Assembly (NCBI RefSeq): GCF_038502225.1
Contig: NW_027196428.1
Span: 27,789-91,788, forward strand
Length of the DNA: 64,000 bases
Reading direction: 5' to 3'
Source of the DNA: Cherax quadricarinatus
Taxonomy: Eukaryota; Arthropoda; Malacostraca; Decapoda; Parastacidae
Position numbers and translations under genes: made by a program
Part shown: one piece after another, positions 1 to 10,413 of the stretch
Position numbering within the stretch: position 1 is the first letter of the stretch
Layout of the letters: every line of letters begins with the position of its first letter
The notes under the pieces: generated by a model
Seen by the model: only the letters and a program-made list of their open reading frames with translations
What the model was told of the DNA's origin: nothing
Database searches by the model: none

Positions 1-203
1 TAAGCTTCCTTGGGTAGGGGTGGGTTAAGTAAGCTTCCTTGGGTAGGGGTGGGTTAAGTAACCTTCCTTGGGTAGGGATGGGTTAAGTAACCTTCCTTGA
101 GTAGGGGTGGGTTAAGTAAGCTTCCTTGGGTAGGGGTGGGTTAAGTAACCTTCCTTGGGTAGGGGTGGGTTAAGTAACCTTTCTTGGGTAGGGGTGGGTT
201 AAG
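1..203. repeat. 29-bp minisatellite, 7 copies
   Basis: Seven head-to-tail copies of a 29-bp unit beginning TAAGCTTCCTTGGG fill exactly 203 bases. Copies differ at one or two positions, for example AAGCTT versus AACCTT. The array may continue upstream of the window. Confidence 0.95.
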
Positions 204-290
204 CAATTGACTGAAACAACTCATTGATCAAAAGAGACACATTTGCAGGTGAATCAAAAGAGGGAAGTGATTTACATATCAACTGGTTTA

Positions 291-1562
291 TCTGCTGAGT
301 GGTTTACCTAGTAACTGGTGTGCCAGCTGAGTGGTTTACCTAGTAACTGGAGTGCCAGCTGAGTGGATTACCTAGTAACTGGAGTGCCAGCTGAGTGGAT
401 TACCTAGTAACTGGTGTGCCAGCTGAGTGGATTACCTAGTAACTGGTGTGCCAGCTGAATGGTTTACCTAGTAACTGGTGTGCCAGCTGAATGGTTTACC
501 TAGTAACTGGTGTGCCAGCTGAATGGTTTACCTAGTAACTGGTGTGCCAGCTGAATGGTTTACCTAGTAACTGGTGTGCCAGCTGAATGGTTTACCTAGT
601 AACTGGTGTGCCAGCTGAATGGTTTACCTAGTAACTGATGTGCCAGCTGAATGGTTTACCTAGTAACTGGTGTGCCAGCTGAATGGTTTACCTAGTAACT
701 GGTGTGCCAGCTGAATGGTTTACCTAGTAACTGATGTGCCAGCTGAGTGGTTTACCTAGTAACTGGTGTGCCAGCTGAATGGTTTACCTAGTAACTGGTG
801 TGCCAGCTGAATGGTTTACCTAGTAACTGGTGTGCCAGCTGAATGGTTTACCTAGTAACTGATGTGCCAGCTGAGTGGTTTACCTAGTAACTGGTGTGCC
901 AGCTGAATGGTTTACCTAGTAACTGGTGTGCCAGCTGAATGGTTTACCTAGTAACTGATGTGCCAGCTGAATGGTTTACCTAGTAACTGATGTGCCAGCT
1001 GAGTGGTTTACCTAGTAACTGGTGTGCCAGCTGAATGGTTTACCTAGTAACTGGTGTGCCAGCTGAATGGTTTACCTAGTAACTGATGTGCCAGCTGAAT
1101 GGTTTACCTAGTAACTGGTGTGCCAGCTGAATGGTTTACCTAGTAACTGATGTGCCAGCTGAGTGGTTTACCTAGTAACTGGTGTGCCAGCTGAATGGTT
1201 TACCTAGTAACTGGTGTGCCAGCTGAATGGTTTACCTAGTAACTGGTGTGCCAGCTGAGTGGATTACCTAGTAACTGGTGTGCCAGCTGAATGGTTTACC
1301 TAGTAACTGGTGTGCCAGCTGAATGGTTTACCTAGTAACTGGTGTGCCAGCTGAATGGTTTACCTAGTAACTGGTGTGCCAGCTGAATGGTTTACCTAGT
1401 AACTGGTGTGCCAGCTGAGTGGATTACCTAGTAACTGGTGTGCGAACTGAATGGTTTACCTAGTAACTGGTGTGCCAGCTGAATGGTTTACCTAGTAACT
1501 GGTGTGCCAGCTGAATGGTTTACCTAGTAACTGGTATGCCAGCTGAGTAGTTTACCTATCAA
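291..1562. repeat. 32-bp minisatellite, about 40 copies
   Basis: Tandem 32-bp units containing GTGCCAGCTGAATGG and TTTACCTAGTAACTGG. Point variants (GAATGG/GAGTGG, GGTTTA/GGATTA, CTGGTG/CTGATG) recur in blocks, which suggests that groups of units were duplicated together. The array ends about 100 bp before the splice acceptor of the first visible ankyrin exon, so it lies in the intron upstream of that exon. Confidence 0.95.
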
Positions 1563-1662
1563 CTAACACACTGGTAATACTTGGTTTTCCAGCTCATTAA
1601 TCAAATAATCACCACACAGTATCTTTAAAAAAAATTCATACACCAATTTAGTTCATTTATAG

Positions 1663-2109
1663 GAACAAGTGTCAAATAAACGTATTGATGTTGCAGGAGT
1701 GACGTCGCTGCACCTGGCAGCTAGACGAGGTCGCTCGACCTCTGCCAGAGCCCTGATCGACGCCGGAGCAAACCTGGACGCCCAAGACAATGCTCTACGG
1801 ACGCCTCTACATGTCTCTGTCCTGGGGGAGTCCACAGAAGTTATGAAACTACTACTGGAAGCAGGTTGCAACTACAATGCCCTCAATAATACCTCCTTCA
1901 CGGCTATGCACGTGGCGGCCTTGTCTGGTAATGAAAAGGCTATTCAGGAACTGTGTGCAGCTGGTCTGAGCCCAGAAGAGAGGGATGAGTTAGGTCTCCT
2001 GCCTGAGGAAGTTGCTGAAGCATGGGGCAAACATAACACCGCTTGGCTCCTACGTAAGATGCCTAAAAGCAAGGACAATAGCGGCCCTAAGCCTATCCGA
2101 CAAATGTTG
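1663..2109 (+). CDS. Ankyrin-repeat exon A of the ankyrin-cGLR gene
   Basis: An internal exon of 149 codons, first of five visible exons. The acceptor is TTTATAG at 1656-1662 and the donor GTAAGC begins at 2110; both boundaries are phase 0. The encoded segment starts Glu-Gln-Val-Ser-Asn-Lys. It carries about four ankyrin repeats (residues ~11-140) with recognisable cores: TSLHLAARRG, TPLHVSVLGE and TAMHVAALSG, each followed by an LL/AL helix and a GA/GC turn. Ankyrin repeats are protein-binding scaffolds; nothing here is enzymatic. The frame runs on only to a stop just inside the intron, which supports the chosen donor. The protein start is not in the window because no in-frame ATG with context precedes the repeats. 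Linkage to the downstream exons rests on strand, phase and domain continuity and needs RNA evidence. Confidence 0.85.
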
Positions 2110-2165
2110 GTAAGCTGCTCCTGACTCACCAAATCGTAATAACACGAATGTAAACAAATTACGGA

Positions 2166-2345
2166 TTATTATTATTGTTATAATCAAGGGGAAGCGCTAA
2201 ACCCGGAGGATTATACAGCGCCTGGGGGGGATGTGGAAGGTATTCAGGCTTAATTCGGGGAACTGGAGCACAGATCCAATTCCCTAAATCAAGAGCCCCT
2301 CACAACATCAAGGAACCTTCCCTGAGGGGAACAAATTATGGAATG
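2166..2345. repeat. Dispersed retroelement fragment (SINE-like)
   Basis: Begins with an ATT/TTA run, then TTATAATCAAGGGGAAGCGC and a C/G-rich body. It resembles in reverse the small insertion at 51764-51815, which carries GCGCTTCTTTTTGATTATAA. I recall this sequence as a highly repeated element in crayfish. It lies in intron 1 and no ORF is evident. Confidence 0.5.
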
Positions 2346-2393
2346 GGTGGGGTTTGAAACCTTATTAGGTGAGTCCTATACACCTTCTGTGGT

Positions 2394-2830
2394 GATAAAT
2401 TAGACACATGTGCGACTCTTGGATATCTTTATTGAGGAAACGTTTCGCCACACAGTGGCTTCATCAGTCCATACGTAGGAGAAACTTGAAGAACAGGAGG
2501 AGAATGAGGTAATCAGTCCCTCAACCTTGAGTCGATGTGTTCAGTCCATCAATCTTGAATAGAACACGGCATATGAGCGGAGAAGCAGCTTATAACCCGT
2601 ATGGCAGGAGAGGTGCAGCAGTCATAGGTAGTGTCATATTTGTTCAGTGTGGAAGTAGGTCGTGCCCAAGAATTAGGCAAGCGAAGAATTCCCAAGTATT
2701 AAGATCCCAAGAAGTTGCAGTGTCTGACAGGTTTGTAGATGAATGGTTCAGAGAACCGACATGTTGATAAATTAGACAACATGTAGGTTCTCTGAACCAT
2801 TCATCTACAAACCTTCTGTGGTGTATGGAA
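2394..2830 (-). mobile_element. Penelope/retrozyme-type fragment with a hammerhead-like motif
   Basis: On the minus strand, 2467-2442 reads CTGATGA, A, GCCAC-TGT-GTGGC, GAAAC. This is the conserved core order of a hammerhead ribozyme: CUGAUGA, stem II hairpin, GAAA. One extra A precedes stem II and I could not resolve a perfect stem III. The same motif recurs at 31742-31767 (-) and 32178-32203 (+). Hammerheads are known in Penelope-like elements and retrozymes. The right part holds a long hairpin at 2730-2813. Confidence 0.5.
2730..2813. repeat. Perfect 28-bp inverted repeat
   Basis: Arms 2730-2757 and 2786-2813 are exact reverse complements separated by a 28-base loop. The arm sequence starts GGTTTGTAGATGAATGG. 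It would form a strong hairpin or cruciform at the edge of the preceding element. Confidence 0.85.
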
Positions 2831-3286
2831 ATATATCTAGGTGGATGAATCTTATTAGAGGCAGCTGGCTAATTGGCTTGCGCACTGACCTCTGACTTTT
2901 AGGACTCCCTGGCAATGAGTTCAAGTCCCTCCCGCTTCGTGAATTGTTGACAAGCTTGCCAGCTAACTGGTTATGTACTAGTTGTATACTAGCCTATATG
3001 CAATTATTATTAAACAAGTGCCAGTAGTTCAGTGTAAATGGTCGTAAGGTTCAAGCCTCCTTCCGCTTACCTGACCACCCAGGTTATTGGTGATTGCGTT
3101 AAGCAGGTGATGTTGTACCTAGCTATATATATTCGTGAACCTGTACCAGCGCTTCCCTTTCGTGAATCAAACCTGATTTTCTTCCATTGGCCAGGAAGTG
3201 TATGGTCTGCCACCAGCCTGGCGCTTCCTCATCTACGTAATAACAATGTACTTGGTTAGGTTATATTTGTATAGTCTGACCTTGTC
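2831..3286. other. Intron 1 sequence, nothing identified
   Basis: Unassigned sequence between the hairpin and the 25-bp minisatellite. I see no splice-bounded exon, RNA gene or recognisable mobile element. Confidence 0.5.
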
Positions 3287-4140
3287 TTACTACACTGCGT
3301 ACATGTGGTGTTAGCCACACTCTGTACCTGTGGTGTTAGCCACACTCTGTACCTGTGGTGTTAGCCATACACTGTTCCTGTGGTGTTAGCCACACTCTGT
3401 ACCAGTGGTGTTAGCCACACACTTCCTGTGGTGTTAGCCACACACTGTTCCTGTGGTGTTAGCCACACTCTGTACCTGTGGTGTTAGCCACACTCTGTAC
3501 CTGTGGTGTTAGCCACACACTGTTCCTGTGGTGTTAGCCACACACTGTTCCTGTGGTGTTAGCCACACTCTCTTCCTGTGGTGTTAGCCACACACTTCCT
3601 GTGGTGTAGCTCCTGTGGTGTTAGCCAAACTCTTCATGTGGTGTTAGCCACAGTGTGTACCTGTGGTGTTAGCCACACACTGTACCTGTGGTGTTAGCCA
3701 CACTCTGTACCTGTGGTGTTAGCCACAGTGTGTACCTGTGGTGTTAGCCACACTCTGTACCTGTGGTGTTAGCCACAATCTGTACCTGTGGTGTTAGCCA
3801 CACACTGTTCCTGTGGTGTTAGCCACACACTGTTCCTGTGGTGTTAGCCACACTCTGTACCTGGGGTATTAGCCAAATTGTGCTTGTGGTGTTAGCCAAA
3901 CTCTTCATGTGGTGTTAGCCACAGTGTGTACCTGTGGTGTTAGCCACAGTGTGTACCTGTGGTGTTAGCCACAGTGTGTACCTGTGGTGTTAGCCACACA
4001 CTGTACCTGTGGTGTTAGCCACACACTGTTCCTGTGGTGTTAGCCACAGTGTGTACCTGTGGTGTTAGCCACAGTCTGTACCTGTGGTGTTAGCCACACA
4101 CTGTACCTGTGGTGTTAGCCACACCATACCTGTGGTATAC
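3287..4140. repeat. 25-bp minisatellite, about 34 copies
   Basis: Tandem units built on CTGTGGTGTTAGCCACA plus a variable link (CTCTGTAC, CACTGTTC or GTGTGTAC). Some copies are shortened to about 21-22 bp. The GTGTTAGCCACA core is conserved while the link varies. It lies in intron 1; the remaining intron to 4578 is A/T-rich with a short (ACTT)n run near 4353-4376. Confidence 0.93.
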
Positions 4141-4578
4141 ACTGAAAGCAGCACTGTATACATACAGATTTAGGTATACGTGTTTCTAAGTATTTACAAA
4201 CTTGGAGGTTACTACTAACACTGCGTGTTAATTTAAAACTGTTGATGTACAGGTGAGAATCAGTCGTAATATCTCACATGAATATATAAAAATTGTCTCG
4301 GAAGTAAATGATACCCATATTTCTCACCTTGTTTAAAACAGGACGAGTATCATACTTACTTACTTACTTACTTACTTATACATGTTTGTGTTTGATTATA
4401 GTAAGACTAAGTGATTTATTCAATAATTGTCTTATTTGTATAATAATAATGATATAAAATATATATTGTTATTAATAATAATATGTGATATAAAATCACT
4501 AATGAGAATTACGTTTTATATATATAGTTTTCTGGTTATTGTGAAGTCATAAGAAATATTAATTACTAATATTTACAG

Positions 4579-4887
4579 AGAAGAAGCTGGGAGGAATATG
4601 AATCAGAAGGTGAGAAAACTCTCAGTTGGGTACATCAAGAAACCTTGGTCTTTATTAAAGAAAACATTCCTGAGAACCGTGATGGACATTACCAGAACCC
4701 TGAGGGTTTGACGGCCCTCCACGTGGCTGCCAAGTTGGGCCACACAGCTATAGCAAGGGTGTTGATGGTCTCGTGTGGGGCCCTACCTGGAGTGCTGACC
4801 TATGACTGCCAGACTCCTGCAGACCTGGCACGGCAGGCAGGTCACAGGGACCTGGCCAAAATTATCACGGATGCTGATCAGCCTCAG
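4579..4887 (+). CDS. Ankyrin-repeat exon B of the ankyrin-cGLR gene
   Basis: An internal exon of 103 codons. The acceptor is ATATTTACAG ending at 4578 and the donor GTATAT begins at 4888; both are phase 0, so it joins exon A in frame. It starts with a charged, aromatic linker (Arg-Arg-Ser-Trp-Glu-Glu-Tyr) that continues to about residue 45. Two ankyrin units follow: one with the canonical LTALHVAAKLGH core and one degenerate (TPADLARQAGHRDLAKII). Intron 1 is 2.5 kb, but the next intron is 21.7 kb. The frame closes 42 bases into the intron, which supports the donor. Function beyond scaffold or ligand binding cannot be read from this exon alone. Confidence 0.85.
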
Positions 4888-4928
4888 GTATATAATGTTA
4901 GTCTTCTTATCTGGAGACATTCTATTTA

Positions 4929-4979
4929 GAGGGGAGGGGGGAGGGGGTGGAGGAGGTGGAGGTGGGAGGGGGAGGGGGG
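4929..4979 (+). repeat. G-rich tract (GGA/GGG)n
   Basis: About 50 bases of GGAGGGGGGAGG-type sequence with many runs of three or more G, just 3' of the exon B donor. It could fold as a G-quadruplex on the sense strand of intron 2. No functional evidence. Confidence 0.7.
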
Positions 4980-5011
4980 TGATACTACAGTTCAATACTG
5001 CAAGTATTCCC

Positions 5012-5320
5012 ACCCCTCCATCAGAGTGCAAGTAGTGTACTTCCCACCTCCACCCCTCCATCAGAGTGCAAGTAGTGTACTTCCCACCTCCACCCCTCCA
5101 TCAGAGTGCAAGTAGTGTACTTCCCACCTCCACCCCTCCATCAGAGTGCAGGTACTGTACTTCCCACCTCCACCCCTCCATCAGAGTGCAGGTACTGTAC
5201 TTCCCACCTCCACCCCTCCATCAGAGTGCAGGTACTGTACTTCCCACCTCCACCCCTCCATCAGAGTGCAGGTACTGTACTTCCCACCTCCACCTCTCCT
5301 TCAGAGTGCAGGCACTGTAC
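5012..5320. repeat. 40-bp minisatellite, about 7.5 copies
   Basis: Units of exactly 40 bp, such as those starting TCAGAGTGCAAGTAGTGTAC at 5021, 5061 and 5101, with the last unit diverging. The unit matches the 3' untranslated part of the RTE-like LINEs (compare the inverted copy at 22140-22185), so the array appears to be an amplified piece of LINE tail. Confidence 0.93.
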
Positions 5321-5324
5321 TGCT

Positions 5325-6640
5325 CAAATCCAGCTAACCGACTTCTCTGAATCCCTTCATAAATGTTAACTGGCTCACACTCCAACAGCATATTATGTCA
5401 TAAAAGCCATTTACCTCCACTCACTTCTAACATGTTCACGTACGCTTGCAGGATGTCTAAGCCCCTCACTCACGAAACCTTCACTCCCTCCTCCAACCTT
5501 CCCAAGACGACTTCTACCCCGCCTTCCCTCCGCTACTGATTTATACGATCTCCAAATCATCTTATTTCGTTCCATCGTCTCTAAATGTCCGAGCCACTTC
5601 AACAACCCCTATCCAGTTCTTTAGATAATACCTTTAATAATCTCACACCTCCTCCTAATCTCCAGGGTACCTCTGCACAATATTCACACCAAACATTGCC
5701 TGAGACACGACTTCCCCACTGCCTCTAGCCTTCTCATTTCTGCAGCATTAGCCACCCATACTTTACACTCAAATAACAGCATTGGCACCATTATGCTCTC
5801 ATAGAGTCCCCTTTTGCCTCCATGGATAACGTTCTTTGCCTCCACAGATTCTTCAAAGCACCACTCACCTTTCTTTCCTCGTCAGTTCTATGGTTCACCT
5901 CGTCTTTCATAGACCCATTTGATTATAAGTTCTATCCAAAATATCTGATCACATTTAATTCCTCCATACTCCTTCCCTTGAATCTGATCAACAATCGTTC
6001 ATTACCTAAATTTTTGTTACCCTCATCACTTTGCTCTTTCCAATATTCACTTTGAATTTCTTTTACATACCCTCCCAAATTTGTCCACCAATCTTTGCAA
6101 TTTCTCTTCAAAATCTACCAAAAGCACCGTGTCATCAGCAGAAACCAATGGTAACAGCTCCCACTTTGTGTTAGATTCTTTATCTTCCATACCAGCACCT
6201 CACTCCCACACCCCTGCCTTCACTTCTCTTACAACCCAATCTATAAATATATTAAACAACCATGGTGACATCACACATCCTTGTCTAAGGCCTACTTTTA
6301 CCGGGAAATAATCTCCCTCTTTTCTACATACTCTAACCTGTGCCTCACAATCCTCAGACAAACTCTTAACTGCTTTAAGTAGCCTACCACCTATTCCATA
6401 TTCTTGCAAAATTTTCCACAGTGCTCTCCTATCCACCCTATCATATGCCTTTTCAAAATCACTTCTTTCAATAATAACTCTATCATACACTTTACCAGGT
6501 AGTCTGAACATGCTTCCCTATAATTCTTACACCCTCTTTTATCCACATTGCCTTTATGCAAAGGAATTATGAATCCTCTCTGCCAGTCCCTAGTTACCGT
6601 CCCCGCTTTCATACAATTCATCAGTGACGAACTTCAGTTC
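5325..6640 (-). mobile_element. RTE-like LINE, degraded copy (minus strand)
   Basis: Minus-strand fragments match the better preserved copies at 22013-23420 and 10414-12138. From the C-terminus backwards: 5411-5605 encodes the terminal region with a WLGHLETMERN motif; 6200-6511 encodes reverse-transcriptase motifs including KAYDRVDRRALW and LRQGCVMSPWLFNIFID; 6391-6621 overlaps it in another frame. Frameshifts and stops break it. It lies in intron 2 of the host gene, antisense to it. The clade call (RTE-like) is tentative. Confidence 0.75.
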
Positions 6641-7140
6641 TACACGGTTCTAAACTGACGAATTGAGTATCATTCAGGCTCTGCAGCTCTGTTAACCTTG
6701 TGGATAAACCAGCATTTACCTATGAGTGGTCAGCCTCTAGTAATAGAATTGTTTTCCCATTTGCTGCTTCCCCTAGACTCATTTTCTCTGTATGTGATGG
6801 AATTTTCCTACTGATACATGCCAGATACTTTTTAGATCAGAATATTAAAGTCTTTTATAATGATATGATACGATGGTCAGTTATTGATATTCATCATGTC
6901 ACAATGTTGTGGTTGCTAGGGCACTGCTAAATATTTAATGTCATTGGGCTTTTATATGCTCTCTACTGCTACTGTTTTTAAATCTTACCTTCATCTTTCT
7001 GGTACCTGACACTGGTCTGCTTGATACCAACTCATTCTAACTAGAGTAGTTCCCTAGAATGGATCTACTTGGACTTCCTACTTATTTCTGCAACATTGTA
7101 AGTTCCTGATGATGCATTGATTGCACCACAAAAGGCCTAG
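6641..7140. other. Intron 2 sequence, nothing identified
   Basis: About 500 bases between two LINE remnants. It has A/T-rich stretches and no splice-bounded or conserved coding segment that I can support. Confidence 0.45.
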
Positions 7141-7985
7141 AGCTATCATCCAACTCCCCCTTTTGTTCCATCCTCTCTAAATGTCCACACCACCTCAACA
7201 ATTGTTCCTCTACCCTCTCTGAATAATATTTTACTAACCCCACACCTCCTAGTCTCCAAGCTACGGATTCTCAGCATTATATTCACTCCACACATTGCCT
7301 TCAGACACAACATCTCCACTGCCTCCAGCCTTCTCCTTGTAACATTCACCACCCATGCGTCACACCCATACAAGAGCATTGGTACCACTATACTCTCATT
7401 CGTTCCTCTCTTTGACTCAATGGTTAATGTTCTTTATCTCCACAGACTCCTCAGTGCACCACTCACCTTTTTCCCCTCATCATTTCTGATTCACCTCATC
7501 TTCCATAGACCCATCTGCTGACAGGTCCACTCCCAGATATCTGAGTACATTCACTCCCTCCATACTCCCTCCCTCCATACTCCCTCCCTCCATACTCCAT
7601 CCCTCCATACTCCCTCCCTCCATTCAATCTTATATCCAATCTTTCATTACATTTTTTTTCTTAATCTCATCACCTTGCTTTTTCCTATGTTCACTTTTAA
7701 TTTCCTTCTTTTACATACCCTTCCAAACTCGTCCATCAACCTCTGCAACTTCTCTTCAGAATCTCCCAAAAGCACAGTGTCATCAGCAAAAAAGCACAGT
7801 GTCATCAGCAAAAAAGCACAGTGTCATCAGCAAAAAGCACAGTGTCATCAGCAAAAAATCACAGTGTCATCAGCAACCATGGCAACTTCAACTTTGTGTC
7901 ATATTCTTTATCTCTTAATCTTGCACCGCTTACCAACACCTGAGATTCGCTTCCACGGTGACATCTCGCATCCTTGTTTATGTGA
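7141..7985 (-). mobile_element. RTE-like LINE remnant with amplified catalytic-motif segment
   Basis: The minus strand at 7146-7388 encodes the conserved C-terminal stretch MLLYGCDAWVVNV...LEAVEM...CGVNIM found in all copies of this family here. Further 3' on the + strand the copy is interrupted by (CCTCCATACTC)n near 7555-7622. A 22-bp segment encoding the Ala-Asp-Asp-Thr-Val catalytic motif on the minus strand is tandemly repeated five times (7770-7878). Non-functional. Confidence 0.75.
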
Positions 7986-9140
7986 ACTTTATTCATAAAC
8001 AAAATACATTAGCAAAGACACAATGGGAAGGAGAGCAACATGAAAGCCACCTCAGGGCCTACATCTCAAATACTTCATAAAGCTCCCCAGCAGTGGGTCG
8101 TGTGCCCAGAATGCTGCAGGCATTTTCCCTTCTGGATCACAGAACTGTCTCTGAAACAGGAAGCTGGTTGCTCTGGGGTCCTTGGTTTCCATGGTGATTT
8201 TTTCACCTAAGCCTTTCAGGAATTCTAGAGCACATTTAACCCATGCTCGAAAGGTCTCTGACCCTACTAATAAATTTTAGCAAGGTGGCAGTCCTCTGTC
8301 TTCTGGGTCTCTCTGGGTCTCAGTGAAACTGGTGGCCCCAACCTCTTCGACTTCAGAGTATGACAAGAAGGTGTCAGCCAACGCAGAGGCACAGGTGTAG
8401 TCCTATGCAATCTGCTTACCATCCTTCCAGGGTAGCATAGTGACTCCATTTGGACACGTTTTTCTTCCGTCAGACCACAGCCCATTACCCATTCTGCTGG
8501 GTAATGGGCTGTGGCGAGACTAATCTTGATGTCATTGACCTCCTCATGTTTGGTATACTTCCTTTCTGATGTATGACAGATGAGACCATGTAGTCCAAAT
8601 TGATCTGTTAAAGCCTTGCCCCAGATGCACCTATGTTTGGTGAATTTTGAGGTGGCTAAGAGGAGAGCTACACCAGTCCCAATGGCCTATGGGTCGAGTC
8701 GAATGCTAAAAGGAAATTTCCTGAATGTAGTGCCATCATCTCTAGGAGACAAGCTTTGTCCTTTTCTGAAGCGATGTTGAGCACTGCGTTGGCGATTTTT
8801 TCCATGATTTCTTTGTCCCAGTGGGACTGTTTATGCTCCCTAGGAAGAGCTGGTCTGCTTCAAGTCAGCAAGGCTCTCCCATTGCGTGGCTGCTTCGATG
8901 AACTTGGGGTCTTGAGCTCCTAATGCATCTCTCAAGCGTTCGAGGACAATCTTCTTTACTAACTCACTTCAGGCCATACATGAAGACAGAATTGCAGGTA
9001 GTGCTACCTGTGTTGCCTTGCTCACCCCTATACCTCCTAGTCGCACTGGGAGAGTTGCTTGATCCCATTGGTAATCCTCCAGTGACAGATTTAATGCCTT
9101 AATAAAGACAGACTTCAGGAGTGCGTCATATTCACTAAGT
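7986..9140 (-). mobile_element. Second LINE lineage, C-terminal remnant (minus strand)
   Basis: Minus-strand fragments such as 8969-9202 (motif LPVRLGGIGVSKATQVALPAI) are typical of the region C-terminal to the reverse transcriptase in a family distinct from the RTE-like and CR1-like copies nearby. The coding sequence is broken by many stops. The related RT portion appears at 10042-10413. A 3' fragment of another LINE (9147-9690) is inserted between the two parts. Confidence 0.55.
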
Positions 9141-9146
9141 GTTGGG

Positions 9147-9690
9147 TTGTCAAAGGAGGGTGCACACCTCACGGCGCGCATAACGGAGATAAAACACCTC
9201 AATTACTGGGAGCACTTGAGGTTCCTGAACCTGTATTCCCTGGAACGCAGGCGGGAGAGATACATGGTTATATACACCTGGAAAATCCTAGAGGGACTAG
9301 TACCGAACTTGCACACGAAAATCACTCACTACGAAAGCAAAAGACTTGGCAGACGTTGCAACATCCCCCCAATGAAAAGCAGGGGTGTCACTAGCACGTT
9401 AAGAGACCATACAATAAGTGTCAGGGGCCCGAGACTGTTCAACTGCCTCCCAGCATACATAAGGGGGATTACCAACAGACCCCTGGCAGTCTTCAAGCTG
9501 GCACTGGACAAGCACCTAAAGTCGGTTCCTGACCAGCCGGGCTGTGGCTCGTACGTTGGTTTGCGTGCAGCCAGCAGTAACAGCCTGGTTGATCAGGCTC
9601 TGATCCACCAGGAGGCCTGGTCACAGACCGGGCCGCGGGGGCGTTGACCCCCAGAACTCTCTCCAGGTAAACTTCAGGTAAACCTCATGA
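9147..9690 (+). mobile_element. LINE (family with CCCH ORF1) 3' fragment
   Basis: Plus-strand ORF 9147-9647 encodes the C-terminal domain of the LINE family also seen at 57560-58050: RYMVIYTWKILEGLVPNLHT, then ISVRGPRLFNCLPAYIRGI and a Cys-Gly-Ser-Tyr motif. It ends with GGGGGCGTTGACCCCCAGAA and a CTCCAGGTAAA tail, the family's 3' end. A 5'-truncated insertion within an older LINE. Confidence 0.7.
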
Positions 9691-10413
9691 GATTAGTCTT
9701 GGCAGAGTTAGACATCTTGTGAGAAGATACAGGGCATCATGGGCATCCAGATCATTTATTTTCTCCTCCCTCCTCTTCAGGTGATTCAGTTTGTCCATGA
9801 GGACTGTGTTGATGGCCAGATAATTAAGCAGTACTCCCAATTTGAGGCTCTAGGATGGGATGGTAGTTGAGGTTTCAGGAAGGATTGTTCACACAACTGT
9901 AATTATTTTCTGGTTTGTTGTGATGATTTCACACTTGTGACTTCACCTGTTGTAGGTCCTCTAGGAAGGACTCTTCCGTACCTGCCAGAGTAGGAAAGTA
10001 GTTCTCTTACCGCTATGCAGAAGAGAAATGGAGCAAGTGGGTCACCCTACTGAACCCCATTTATGAGGGAATTTCATGCTCACCAAATAAAAGAATTGAA
10101 GATATGCTGTAGCCAACTGAAATGAAGGGAAAAAGACTGGGGAAATGCTCTCAAACTGCTGCAAGATCATATATATTTTCACCATATTATAGGCATTCCT
10201 AAAGTCTATGTTGACTAAGGCCTTGTCTTCTGGTAAGTCCCTGATGTAGGCCCTTTCTGCATGAGCTGCCGCTTCATTGCCTTGAGAGACCACAAAGCCC
10301 ACTTGGTGTGGCTGGAGTAAACTGGCGGCTTCTTTGCAAATGTTTCTTACTGCTTCTTTGGCAATGAGGCGGTGAAGTGTTACCGACAGCAATGGGTCTG
10401 ATTCCCCCATCAC
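9691..10413 (-). mobile_element. Second LINE lineage, reverse-transcriptase remnant
   Basis: The minus strand at 10042-10413 encodes PHQVGFVVSQGNEAAAHAER...VNIDFRNAYNMV, a reverse-transcriptase palm segment in which the usual Phe-Xaa-Asp of motif A reads Ile-Asp-Phe-Arg-Asn-Ala. Together with 7986-9140 it forms one broken element. The remainder of the span has no open frame. Confidence 0.55.

Noticed and set aside
1..203. Telomere-like repeat
   Set aside because: The unit is 29 bp and not the arthropod TTAGG motif.
291..1562. CRISPR-like array
   Set aside because: The repeats are directly contiguous with no unique spacers; it is a minisatellite in a eukaryotic intron.
2537..2767. 76-codon ORF as an exon between exons A and B
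   Set aside because: It lies in the hammerhead-bearing element and has no fitting splice sites or ankyrin pattern.
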